A stretch of DNA of 64,000 bases from Bryum argenteum (taxonomy: Eukaryota > Streptophyta > Bryopsida > Bryales > Bryaceae), in contig CM073324.1 of NCBI GenBank assembly GCA_037043015.1, forward strand, positions 3,403,413 to 3,467,412, given 5' to 3'. Position 1 is the stretch's first letter; the number at the start of each line of letters is the position of its first letter. The position numbers were made by a program, and so were the translations under genes. The notes beneath the pieces were generated by a model that was given only the letters and a program-made list of their open reading frames with translations, made no database searches and was not told where the DNA came from. This document shows, piece after piece, positions 1-11,010 of this stretch.

Positions 1-2
1 AG

Positions 3-251
3 CGCGGGGTTGCGAGTGCTGCTTCGCAGGACGGATCCTGCGAAGAGGATGGTGCTGATGACGGAGCGGGGCTTTATACTGAGCAAGAGAACCCAGGAAT
101 AGGGGGTGGGGGGGGCAGTGTGAATGGAATTGAGAACGCGGCGGTGGTGTTCTTGGTGCGCGTTTCCAATTTATGGGGGCGTCACTCGGTGGTCGCTGAT
201 TTGTGCTGTAGATTCTGCCTCTCCGGCCACGCCATGGTCCCACTTCGGTGA
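3..251 (+). CDS. Possible 3'-terminal exon of a gene entering from the left edge
   Basis: One frame is open from base 3 to a TGA at 249-251. It is GC-rich and gives an acidic, Ser/Gly-rich peptide (RGVASAASQDGSCEEDGADD, then a run of five glycines). Base composition drops sharply to AT-rich DNA after about 320, as expected at the end of a gene. No domain is recognised. The coding strand is uncertain, because only this short stretch is visible and the last 30 residues look less protein-like. It could equally be a 5' UTR or a promoter CpG-rich stretch of a gene lying to the left. Confidence 0.25.
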   Translation, partial: RGVASAASQDGSCEEDGADDGAGLYTEQENPGIGGGGGSVNGIENAAVVFLVRVSNLWGRHSVVADLCCRFCLSGHAMVPLR

Positions 252-339
252 TGCTACGTCAAGCTTCTGTCTCATAGGTTCGCCACCCTCTCTCCTTGTT
301 CCTGACTTGGTCAAGGTCCAACCCTTCCTTCTAGATTGA

Positions 340-1338
340 CAACTGAAGTCTTTGATGTTCCAAGGTCCTGGCTTGAGTAGAATGGATTTTTTGTATTTTC
401 TAGACCAGCAAGCTCATTGATAGGACTGGCCAAGGGAATCAATTATTGGAAATGTGTCAAGTCTGTAGAAGATTGCACCAATTATGTAGTAAAGTTTTGG
501 TAGAAAGAGCGGTCGGTGTTTCTAAAATTGCACACTCTTACAATGTACGCACACCATCCATACATTAAAAATCAAAGTTGGAAGCTACAATGTACCTTTT
601 CTTGGATGTATTCAGTATACATTCTTTGGTCTTGTGCAGTTTTCAAGCATCCTACGAAAGGCTGAAGTGCTTCAAGTTTTTGGACAACTTATAAAAATGT
701 GTGATAAACTTCAAGTCTTCTAACTTCCTGAAATCTTTATCCAAAGAGATAGTTACTGTTATTTGTCTACTTATATAGCACTCTTTTGGACGAGATTTAA
801 TTTACTCAGTGGCATACTTTCTTCCAATCAATTTTCTGTGATTAGTAAATTTATAATGCTTAACATTTTGTGTATTCTGCGTTAAAACTATTGATTGCAT
901 CAATTCAAAATCAAGGGATGAGCTCCTCCCCATTTAATGTGTAAAATACTGAAAGGTATTGGGGATTTATGCATTGCTTTGAAAGAGTGGCAGTAAAGAC
1001 TGTTACTTGGATAATTGAAAAGTCTGGTATTGAATGTTACACAAGGCAGTTGCTTTGCTCGCTTCGTAATCCAAGAGACTACAGTGGCAATTAGGATTTG
1101 GGCGGTGAGCCTTTACTTGGAGAAGATTCTACACAAGCATGATTTTTCTTATTGGCAATTGTTTTACGACAATTTTACGTCAAACTGGACTTGGAGGATA
1201 ATATCTCAACAAGTCATCATTTAAGGTTAAAGCTTTAGGAAAGAGTAGCTAAATTTTGGTAAATCTTCAATATTCTAACGTTGTTTTATTTTTTATTTTT
1301 TATATAATTTTATTTTAATATTAAACACCATGCAATGA
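340..1338. other. AT-rich intergenic stretch
   Basis: No convincing exon, RNA gene or element boundary was seen. The short ORF at 1015-1224 has no recognisable domain and its composition matches the surrounding non-coding DNA. Confidence 0.4.
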
Positions 1339-1435
1339 ATGGTCCGCTTACATCCCACAAGTACACCCCTAGTGACATAGTACACCTAACTACTAGGGTG
1401 TAATGTGGGTGTAATGTGGGATGTATGCGGACCAT
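1339..1435. repeat. Short imperfect inverted repeat (hairpin, MITE-like)
   Basis: The left arm starts ATGGTCCGCTTACATCCCAC and the right arm ends with the near-perfect reverse complement (GTGGGATGTATGCGGACCAT). The right arm carries an extra copy of a TGTAATGTGGG unit. The whole structure is 97 bp and would fold into one long hairpin. No clear target-site duplication was found, so it may be a worn MITE or a palindrome of another origin. Confidence 0.5.
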
Positions 1436-1944
1436 GTTCCACTCCACAAGACATTGTTGATCAATGTTACAAACATTAATCGTAAACGGTAACAGTAAAT
1501 GTCACGTGTCACCATAGTGTTATAACACTAATTTTCAAACCATAACACAAAATGTGAGAGCATTGCGAACTTTCATGCAAGTGGAAGAATTTACTGGAAG
1601 GGGTGCAATTGGTGGCTTGAAGGAAAGATAAGGGACATTGATTGCAATGGCAGCCCAAAGTGAAAAGAGAGTTGAGGAGTAGTATTATTTACCAAAAGTT
1701 TTTCATTACACTGATCTCCACATAACACTAATCAACAACTCCTCTCTAACGATGGCAGGAAAAGAAACATATGAAACAAGGACTTCTTGCACCAGATTCT
1801 CAGGCCAGATCTTCATACCATCTTTGGAATAGCTGTAATTTCTTGCATCTAATTTCTAATTTCAACATACTAAGGTACGTCATAGTAATTCCGTACTTGC
1901 AAACAAGAATATTTGAAATCTCAGCAATTATAGTGATCCCATAA

Positions 1945-2246
1945 GAGCATCTCCACCCCTACTCGCCTAGTGTCTGACACACGCAATAAGTGGATGAGAA
2001 ATGCTAAGGTCCCTTCAAAAATGTCCTGTGACTCTTTACTATGGCGCGTCAAGAAATGGCCCTCCAAATCTAAGTTTAGTTGACTAAATCTGACATTCTA
2101 CTTGCTATTGGTGCATTGACTATTTCACATGCACTTTTGGTGCTTGAGGAGCCTTTAAGGGTGGGAGAGTGTGATTTCAAGGGCTCTTCAAATATAGATG
2201 AGCTTTTTTAGCGAGTCACCTTTAGCGAGTTTGGGTGGAGATGCTC
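1945..2246. mobile_element. Tourist-like MITE (PIF/Harbinger type), 302 bp
   Basis: The terminal inverted repeats are GAGCATCTCCACCC at the left and its exact reverse complement at the right. Subterminal similarity continues for about another 15 bp (CTACTCGCC against AACTCGCT). The element is flanked on both sides by TAA (1942-1944 and 2247-2249), the 3-bp target duplication typical of PIF/Harbinger elements. It has no coding capacity. Confidence 0.8.
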
Positions 2247-2333
2247 TAAGGGCTAAGAACAAAAAAAATATTTCGGTGCGCCTATCTTAGGTCATCTACA
2301 TTCCTGTTTCACGATCCTGTTTCACTACACCCA

Positions 2334-2538
2334 TGGTTACAGGAGTACAGGAGTACAGAGAATATGTCGTATTTGTTCCAAAAATCTTTCACATATATAC
2401 AAATTTTTTGTACTTTTAAAATATCTAGACAATCTTCTTGTGATGGGTATTTACAAGTACGAAAAATAGTTTGTAAGTGCGCATAAATTTAGCTAGAAGT
2501 ATTAAAATACAGGAATATTCTTGTACTCTGGTAACCTC
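2334..2538. repeat. Imperfect inverted repeat, possible old MITE
   Basis: GGTTACAGGAGTACAGG near 2335 is mirrored by CTTGTACTCTGGTAACC near 2521-2537. The arms match imperfectly and no target duplication is clear. Direct copies of CTGTTTCACTA lie just outside both arms (about 2317 and 2569). Confidence 0.25.
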
Positions 2539-2549
2539 GACGACACCCC

Positions 2550-3199
2550 CGGAAGAGATTTACAAGGAATCTGTTTCACTATTCTTTAAATTGACAGCGA
2601 TTTGGAGCAGAGTGTTATAAAAAAAACCCAAACAGGTTTTTTGAACAAGTCCACATAATTCATAGTGTGAACTGTGAAGTGCAAGAAGGGGCAGGTTGTG
2701 TTTGCAAGGCGGTCATATTCATGTGATTAACTACAGACATTTTCCTGCACCTCATGTTTCTTACATGCAAATCCACACATCATGTCCTTTTTATATCATT
2801 TTTTATTCATGTCGCTGCCGGGCGTGCGATGCAAGGTTGACTCAGTTTGTGTTGTTCTTTGGCAGTTTGACAAGCTAACTAGATTTCCATTGAGAAGTGT
2901 ATGAAGTTAGCATGTCAACTTGCATTTTCATGGAAGCAATCCCTCATGGATCTTGCGTTTGGAGTAGCTACACTCATGGGCTTGTTATGGATCTAAGTTT
3001 ACCAATATTGAAGGTACTTCTTGATGAATCCAAGTCTTGTTACTTGTGGTTCTTACATTCAAAGAGACCTCTTATTGAAGCTTTGAATACAAGTGAATTG
3101 GTCTTGTAAAATCATGTGACCATGGTATTGAAGTAAACATCAATGTCCATATATCATCAATAATTTTGTTTCTTGAGTCAAGCTCTCGCTTATAGAATG
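2550..3199. other. Intergenic stretch, no gene recognised
   Basis: Two short ORFs (2696-2878 and 2897-3109) are open but show no domain, no splice context and no codon pattern unlike the surrounding DNA. Confidence 0.35.
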
Positions 3200-3211
3200 T
3201 AGTTTAGAAGT

Positions 3212-3348
3212 CACCCTCGAGAGGGGGAAGTAGTATTGTTCTAATTTTCCTTTGTCTGGTGACCATCGGGATATTAGCATTACGAACGGACACTTCACTC
3301 ACGCCGACCCCTTAAAAAGGACCGGAGTTTCTATCTATCTATCTCATC
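3212..3348 (+). mobile_element. SINE-like retroposon, 5'-truncated copy
   Basis: The 137-bp unit starts CACCCTCGAGAGGGGG and ends in a (TATC)n tail. It is flanked by a perfect 12-bp direct repeat, TAGTTTAGAAGT (3200-3211 and 3349-3360), which is a target-site duplication. The same sequence forms the 3' half of the longer copy at 54462-54733, so this copy is 5'-truncated. Variable-length target duplication, 5' truncation and a simple-repeat tail indicate insertion by target-primed reverse transcription. No tRNA-type promoter boxes are evident, so it could also be the 3' end of a LINE. Confidence 0.75.
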
Positions 3349-3360
3349 TAGTTTAGAAGT

Positions 3361-5280
3361 TGGCTTGAGATTTCCGCCTTTGGATTGCTCAATAAAAAAC
3401 GATGGTGCCTAGTTTGTGTTTGGACATATGAAGAGATAACTCATGAAAGTGAATGAAGTTTTGTAAGATTAAGATGCTTTATGACTCTCCAAACTAGTGA
3501 ATAAATGCTAGTAGAAGTGTAAATACATAAGTGAAAACAAAATTGTAATAAGGTGGCTGATTTAAAAATTCACACCACAAACAACAATAATTGGAGCAAC
3601 CGGCAGATAATTGGAACATTAAAGCGTAACATAAAGTGTTGTAAGCCATAGTTGTTGTTGCAATTGCACTATATGAACTCTAATTGAATTACTCAAAGTT
3701 ATGAGAAAGAAGAAGAAGCCACGTAAGTAACTTGACGTGCAATGAAAGGCAAGAAACTAGGCAAAGAGCACAAGTATGAATGCACAGCTGTAATGGAATT
3801 GTAATGCAATAAAGCGTAGAGCTCAATTATTTTTAAGAAAAAGATACAACAAAAGTGTAGGTGTCACGGTGAAAAAGGAGCGCTTGTAAAATAAAAAATA
3901 AACCCGTGAAAAATAATGACAAAGACCTTAAAGAGGAGACAACGTTTTGGAACGAGGAAAAGTCTTGAACAGGAGGAGAACACCAATAATCCAATTAGGG
4001 CTTGACACAAGATTGTGCATTGGTTTGACGCTTTCTGCCCTCAAGTGTAATTATTTATTTATCCATCAAACCAATGTAAAATCTTATACATAAAGACAAT
4101 GATGTGGTCATGACCTCATGGCTAAAATTTATGAATAAAGACATATAAAGTAATGGTGTTCTACCTTATGACTCATTTTGAGAAGCAAAATGATGTCAGT
4201 ATTATGAACAATTGCCCATTATATATGAATTTTAACAAACATGTAAAAACTCAAACTTCTCTCTTCATTTTATGTCCTGTGAAAATAAAAATTACGTAAA
4301 CATATATCTAATTTACCAAGGACCAAGAATTTGCAAAATCTCCATTTTCTATCATTGCTATTAAATATAGTATTGGCTTGCCAACTATACTATACTAATG
4401 ATCTCTTCTAATTTTGAACATTATAACCTCACGGGAGGTGAGAAGTTTGATGCTAAGATTCATTATACAAAATACATGTACAAGGTAGGTACTCATTCAA
4501 CGGTACAATCCTTAATCCCTAAAGATCCACGAGAACCAAATCGGGCTTTTGTTATTTTGGGCAACCTAGATAAATAGGTTTAGAGTAATATTTTTGCCTA
4601 ATTTTTTTGATGAGTGCTCCTTATACTGCAAAGTGTATGTGGTAAAATTTCCAAAGCCAAATTCCAATCTTTGAGTCTTCTATGACAATTCTTGGTTTGT
4701 GAGCCGAACTTGGGCAGTTTAAATTTAGTATTTTTTGAGATTTTTTTGGAAATATGTTCATAACCAAATCAGTACTTAAGTTCCAAAGGGCCCAAAGTCA
4801 CAAAGAGTACCAATTTTACAAGGGCAACCTCCAAAAGTGTCAAAAATAATCTCAATAATGCCCAAAAAAACTTCGAAGACAAACTTTGGATGTTATGATC
4901 TCTCAAATGGTAAACATCCAATGGTCAATTTTTTAAATCAGATACTAAAAATTGTCTTTTAGGTACAAGATCTTATGGTTGGAAGTTAAAAAAGAATAAA
5001 ATAAATCGGTTACCACCCCTTGAAGTGCAGAGGTAGAAAATTGGAGGTTTAAGGTTTCAAGCTCCCAAAAACACACAAGGATCTTCAGGGGTTAAAATAC
5101 TTCACAAATTGAACAAAGACACTTTCAAAGATTCACTCTAGGATTTGGGCTACTTGATTATCAAGATTCAATACCATTAGTTGTGTCCTTTAGATTGATC
5201 ATTGATTAGACACAATCAACTTCAAGACTTTGAGTTGCAATCGACGAGAATGAAACCACCATGAAGAGAAAGTAAGGGAC
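3361..5280. other. AT-rich intergenic stretch
   Basis: No gene, RNA gene or bounded element was recognised here. Confidence 0.35.
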
Positions 5281-5282
5281 GC

Positions 5283-5668
5283 TTTACATAGGGAGTCAAG
5301 GCCAACAAATCTCCAAGCATTTTGCTCACATTCTGAGCTTAATGGGCCACTTGGAGAACACATTAAACAACTGATAAAGTATAAGCCAATTCCCCCAAAT
5401 AAAAGGCTTTGGGCCGATTTCTAAAAGGAAAAACAATGCCATGGGACCAATTCATATTATTAGCTAGATTCCATGCTTTTGATTTGATCAAATTCATTAT
5501 TTTAGTAAAATTATAATATTGTAATGAAATCAAGCAACGGTCCCTAGGCCATGAATTGACCTTCCCATTCTTCTATCCTTCAACTTTTCGAGCACGGGTC
5601 GTGTCATAACTTGTCTCACACCCATTATGATATAATTTCGTAATATTGGCCTTGACTCCCCATGTAAA
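5283..5668. repeat. Inverted repeat pair, possible MITE
   Basis: TTTACATAGGGAGTCAAGG at 5283 is mirrored by CCTTGACTCCCCATGTAAA ending at 5668, with about 340 bp between the arms. There is one mismatch in the 19 bp quoted. No target duplication could be fixed. Confidence 0.4.
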
Positions 5669-6229
5669 ACCCTTCGGGTCAATTTCAAGAAATGGACCAA
5701 TCACAAATTGAGAAATCGGCCATTTATTGGCTCATCAATGGCTTGGCCCCTTATGTAGAGCAAACCTAAGTCAATGTAATTGATTGGTTGTGAAGTGTTT
5801 GAGAATGGAGAGAGAACATTGAGATCAGTTTGGTGTCATGTCTCAACACCTTGATATTGCACAAATAGATTATAGAGCTACAATAATCCTTACTATCTCT
5901 GCATACAATGATTGTCAAAATTGAGTACATGCATTCAATACTGAAGTTCAACAAACAATGTAAGAAAATTGGATACATGAAAAATGAAACCATAAATTGC
6001 ATAGGATTACCATTGCAATTAGTCATACTTCCATGAAATTGAGAGCTATTGCACACAACTATGCACGTACAAACATAAATAAAGTAAAATTCAATCTCAA
6101 ACTAAGTTTTGCTGACACAAGTTGAAATAAAGCTAAGAATTTGTCCACCTACCTTTAGCTACTATGATAGTTGCAATGCGCTTAAACATGCTCCTATACA
6201 AGTTATGACACTCATTGGGAGTAATTGAA

Positions 6230-6960
6230 GTTCAACAACCTTCAACATGCTCTTACAATTCTATCATTCTTTTGGGAGGTCTCTCATATTGGTTCATTTG
6301 GAGTTTTAAAGTTCCTCACGTGTTCCATTGGATTCAAGTTTGGAGATTGCGCCGACCACTTCAAAACAACAAATTCTTGCAAATTCAGCTAAAGACGCAC
6401 ACTCTTGGATGTATGTTTAGGATCATTATCATGTTAGAAAATCAATTGACAAGATCCAAAGCGTATGTATGTAACATATGAATCAGCTCCCGCTCTAAAA
6501 TTTCTCTTTACATGTACTGATCTATTCTTCCCTCAATCCTACACATCATACCAAGGTCACTTGAAGTCATGCAACCCAACATCATCACCGCGCCACCTCC
6601 AAACTTAACAGTTTCTTGTACCATTCCTACACTTCTACTTTGTTCATTACGAAAGCAATACCAATTGTGACCATCAGAGCAAAATCGGTTGATTTTAGTT
6701 TCGTCGAAGAATACTACACGATCCCAATCATCATCACTCAATGGCAATGATCTCCAACAAATTTTAAACGCTGCTTAATTTGAAGAAGTGTAAGCTTTGG
6801 TTTCTTTTGCTTCACTTTACATTTCAAACCTCCTTTTCGTAACATTCTCCTTACAGTACTATCCCTCATACCAACATGATGCTCTTCCCTCAAGTATTAT
6901 TCAACTTGGTGTGGAGTTTCTAAGGCACCCATAGTGATTGCCTTGACACGAGTTGCATTG
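6230..6960 (-). pseudogene. Tc1-type (DD34E) transposase pseudogene
   Basis: On the minus strand the conserved blocks of a Tc1/mariner DDE transposase appear in order. They are an N-terminal block (ATRVKAITMGALETPHQVE), TVRRMLRKGGLKCKVKQKKP, the first catalytic Asp in VVFFDETKINRF, KFGGGAVMMLGCM, the second Asp in HDNDPKHTSKS, and the Glu in SAQSPNLNPMEHV. Counting a TAG stop as one residue, 34 residues separate the second Asp from the Glu, the DD34E spacing of Tc1. Several frame changes and stops interrupt the reading frame, so the gene is dead. The longest intact piece is 6508-6747. Terminal inverted repeats were not found. Confidence 0.8.
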
Positions 6961-7800
6961 ATACGGAATCCCGAGGGTGAGACTTGGGAAGACCCACGAC
7001 TTGGACTAACCCAACTAGTGGCCTTGCAAGGATGCCTTTGCTTGTGTTGCAGTGGTGACTATGTACTTGTCTTGTGCAGGTACTTAACTAAGCTAAGGGG
7101 CAGCGTATGAACAACTTGAGGGAGCCAGGTGTAATGCAGAGGTAGAGGAACGTTACATGTGGTAGTTGAGTGCAATGTACATTTCTGACCTACCACCAAA
7201 ATTTTATCAACATCACTCAATTCACTCAAATGTTGCTAACGAATTTTTGCAACCCAACTTTGGAATAACTGTAACTTTAACAACATTTCATCACCCCTCT
7301 TCAACTTCTCTAAAATAGCTTCTTCTACTTGCTTTCTATTAGCAACATAGAGAGATCTCAATAAAACTATTTTACTCAATTTGCATACATGATGTGCACT
7401 ATATGGGAGACATTATAAATGTAAACACGCTCACCCAAAGAATCAAATACAAAAAATATCACCAGTACATGTCAGATTTGTAGCATTAGTTGCTTAATCC
7501 AAGTGTGAGCATAAGTGAGTTTTGGAGCTAATTTACTTTGATCTGGAAATTCTCAAATTATTTAGCATTACTGGACTTACAATTTGGTAGGCACATCATT
7601 TACATGTATGTATACTTGCGCCGTCAATTGATTTCATATTAAATGCAACACATTATAATATATGAATGACTAAAGATAAACTATGTCTTTCTGTACTTAG
7701 TTTGGCAGTCACTGTAAATACCATACTTTCTCATAGGACAGATTAAAAGATGACAATGAGTTCGACACACTTTGTCTCACAAGGCTGCAATCAAGACTGC
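6961..7800. other. Intergenic stretch downstream of the PLC-X gene
   Basis: No gene is recognised. A lysine- and glutamate-rich open stretch on the minus strand (about 7200-7340) could belong to the neighbouring transposon relic but matches nothing known. The last part probably holds the 3' UTR of the minus-strand gene at 7855-8938. Confidence 0.3.
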
Positions 7801-7854
7801 AATCATTTTTATATACAGGACAGCGGCTAACAAACATGAATTGTCATCTGGGTT

Positions 7855-8938
7855 TCAACGCTTCTGCTCGCAATCCGCAAACCTGGCGATGGTGACCCCG
7901 ATGCACGCATCCACAAAGTCATTGGTAACGAAATCCTCAGAGAATACTTGAAGTCGGTCACCAAGGCCGAGCCTGAAGACCTCCGCCAAAAACAAGCGCC
8001 CATAGCCACGAATGCGATTTGTCACAGGAAACACACACCAGAGTCCATTGCCTTGCGGCGTGGCCGTATTCTCCACACGATAAAAAAAGTTCCGAGCGGC
8101 ATTCGGCGGCTGTTTCTTCAGATACTCCAAGTTGGAAATGAACTTCGTGAGAGGCAGGTCCGTGTCTATCCAGTTATCCAACAACTGATCACCGCTCCAG
8201 AGCCGGCTCCCTGCACCAGAAAAGCTTGCAAACGTTCAAAAACCGAAAGGAATGGTGAGCTTCGACTGATGATACATCGATTGATTCAAAAACAACTGTG
8301 AAATACTGCAGCTTTGGAGAAATCTGACCAGAATGGCGGATACCTGGAGTGGGGGCAGGGGCGAGCCTGGGCTTCCAGACACAGAAGATGCGGCCGGGGA
8401 GAAGCTCCCGAAGAGGTTTAGAGAGCAGGTCTTCGTCCTGTGGGATTAGGGTTTCGCCAAACTGCGAGATGAGATACTCGTCGAAAAACAAAGGATCCAG
8501 CTGCTTCCACTCCGTTCGAATCTCAAGCACGACAAATTCCAGCGAGGTCTCGTCGAGGAACCGTTTGACGTCGTTGATCACGACGTCGACATTGTAGGTG
8601 CTGAGCACGCTATGGCACACGCGCCGATCTTGTTGGACGCGGATGTCCAAGACGCGCACTCCCATCACCAGCTGCTCGTATACCGAGAGCTTCTGGCATT
8701 GGAAGTAAGGTCGTGTTAGCACCGGGATGCCGATCTTGTCAGTGGCGGAATTGTGCGTCCCCGGCCACACCACATCGCGCGCCGTAATTTTGTCCATGTC
8801 CAACGATTCCATCCATTCTTTGTGCCTCGGGTGCTTGCAATCGGAACCGGGAAACGATGCGCCTCGAGATTCTTCCAAGCTCTGCAGCTCTTGTTCCTCT
8901 ACCAGTACCAAAATTTCGCGAGATATGCACGCCCCCAT
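7855..8938 (-). CDS. PLC-X-domain phosphodiesterase-like protein, two exons
   Basis: Exon 1 runs 8938-8344 and exon 2 runs 8210-7855. The 133-bp intron has GT/AG ends and the join restores the frame through PTPG-SRLWSGDQLLDNWI, giving 316 residues. It is clearly homologous to the plant PLC-like phosphodiesterases of about 318 residues. Two histidines at catalytic positions are visible in WPGTHNSATDKIG (about residue 62) and DRRVCHSVL (about residue 109). LDIRVQ, VLEIRTEW and ENTATPQ are also conserved. The chosen start gives MGACIS, a likely N-myristoylation and palmitoylation signal, so membrane association is expected. The family lacks the Y, C2 and EF-hand parts of classical plant PI-PLC, and its true substrate is not settled. 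The gene appears intact. Confidence 0.92.
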
Positions 8939-9603
8939 GCTTCTCAACTCCCTCTCAAAATTGTCATACCATGATTACCGACTGCACTCCCCACGATCCC
9001 GGCTACCGATCATCTATTGTATCAACTCTCTTTGGTGTACATTCTGCTGGCTGTCGCTTCTATTAAGCAGAAAGAGTCAAAATCAGCCCAAAAAGAGTTC
9101 AACAGAAAGGAAAAGAGTTCTCAGGTTGACCGCGATGAGAGCACAGCTGTGAAACCTAATGTTTTGAAAGCCTGCCTGACGAGAAAGATGACATGATTAA
9201 CGATTACTCATCGGCCTGGAGTGCGAGAAAGGCAACAATGCCGATAAATTGCGGCATCCATGTACCGGCATATACTCTACTGTAGTAGTGCTGTGAAAAG
9301 AGCATTTGGTGAAAGAATTGGTGACAAAAGCAGTTGTGAATATGCCTTTTCCCATTCACGCACCCGGAAGCGTCTCGTGCATGCTTGCATCTGAGAAAGA
9401 GTGCGATTGCGATTTCCGATTGCAACCTGCACGCCGGCGCTGAAAGAGAAACACCCCCACCCGGGAAGACCTTCCAAGTCTCCGACGATCAGGCTTCATG
9501 CGCGAGAGACTTCACGGGATCTTCGTCAAGATGTGGTGGAGAAGAATACGTCTTGTTGACGTTGGAAGGAGAATCTAGTACCTATCATAAATTAGTTGTT
9601 TAG
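8939..9603 (-). promoter_or_regulatory. Probable promoter and 5' UTR of the PLC-X gene
   Basis: This moderately GC-rich stretch lies directly upstream of the minus-strand gene and ends where the Harbinger element begins. ORFs within it are short and lack domains. No TATA box or start site could be fixed. Confidence 0.35.
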
Positions 9604-10248
9604 TGAGGGTCCCTTTACACGATGGACCAAGAGTCATGACCAAGAAAATTAAAATCATTTTCATGCTTATGGCTTTTAGTCAAGAGCCACGATCATCATA
9701 AATCAAAAATGAATTTTTGTGTGACTTGGTCATTCTTGTAGTCTAAAGTGGATTTGGATCGGCTCAACTTTGGGCTCATTTTTTAAGTATAAAATAAAAA
9801 ATGGTTGATTACCTTCTCATTTACCTTCCTATCATTTTTCTCTTCCACCTTGTCTTTCTTCCACCTTCTCTCTTCCACCTTCTCTATCTTCTACCTCACT
9901 CTTCCACTCCTCTCTTCGTCCTCTCTACTTCCTCTTATTTCTTTAATTCATCTCCTCTCCTAGAAATTTCTCAATTTAAGGTAGCAATCGAGGACAGGAG
10001 GTGGGTCCCAGTTTTGAAGTTAAGCTTGTGCATGTGCTTGTACATGCTTATTTTATACATTGTTAACATACAAGCCTTGATTTTGCATAGAGAGTGGGAG
10101 AAAATGACAATTTTTAGCATCTCTTTAGAGAACATAGGGAGAGAGACACAAAGTTTTTAGAGTATTCGAAGACAAGGTGGATTTACAAACCGTTTTTTGC
10201 TAGGATCACATACGGAAGGACAATTCAAGCAAAGAACACGAGTTAAGT

Positions 10249-11010
10249 TTGCCACTTTCATATTTTTCAGAGAAATTAGAGCCGTTTCTGCACAAACAAG
10301 GTACCGTTGTAAGGAATGTCATTTCTGTGGAAACAAGAATTCCAATCATATTATTTGAGTCAAGAACTAATAATGGTCAATTGCTTATTGATGATCTTTA
10401 TGGAGTTGTCAAATCTACGGTTTCCTTGATCGATATAGAATTCTACAAGGCCATGAGGCAACATTTGCAAAAAGTTCTATTTCAAATGCCTAATGAATTT
10501 GAGTTTAGGATTTTGGCCAAAGAATTTGAAGCCCTCTACGGAATTTTATATGTAGTAGGTGCAATTGATGAGTCACACATTACCGTTTTGACTCCGAGGT
10601 TGAAGGAGAGTATTATTATTGTCAAAAATCGTTTTATTCAGCAATTCTTCAAGAAATTGTTAATGTGAATTGTAAATTCTTGGATTACGAATGTAGTTGG
10701 GTTGATAGTCTACATGATCGGCTTGTTTTCAAATTACAAATAGTGGACGAGCATGTATAGGGAAACATTACATCCGTAGAAATTGATAGGTGATGGATCA
10801 TAGCCGGTTAAAAAATTAAAATGTCCCAAATTCAAGCTACTTCGAATTTTATTTAATCATCTACCCGGATGTGCGTGGAAATAACTTTTGGATTTCTTAA
10901 TGAGAGGTGGGGAATAATTATGAAGAGATGTGTTGTTCTTTTGAGAAGTGTGTCAGACCTTGTGGCAACATGTATTATTTATACAATTTGTGCATTACAA
11001 TAAAAAACGG
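10249..11010 (+). pseudogene. Harbinger transposase pseudogene
   Basis: The open part (10249-10668) aligns by eye with the plant Harbinger/HARBI1-like nuclease: LSYFSEKLEPFLHKQ, the HTH-like ISVETRIPIIL, then VVGAIDESHITVL, where GAIDGTH normally holds the first catalytic Asp. A frame change near 10660 restores NCKFLDYECSWVDSLHDRL, which carries the second Asp. After more stops, SSTRMCVEITFGFLNERW corresponds to the family's HSSTR-VERAFGRLKGRW block, followed by SDLVATCIIYTICAL. Stops and frameshifts make it non-functional. The element could only move with transposase supplied by another copy. Confidence 0.8.

Noticed and set aside
1015-3109. Several 60-70 codon ORFs
   Set aside because: Length and composition are as expected by chance in this DNA, and none shows a motif.
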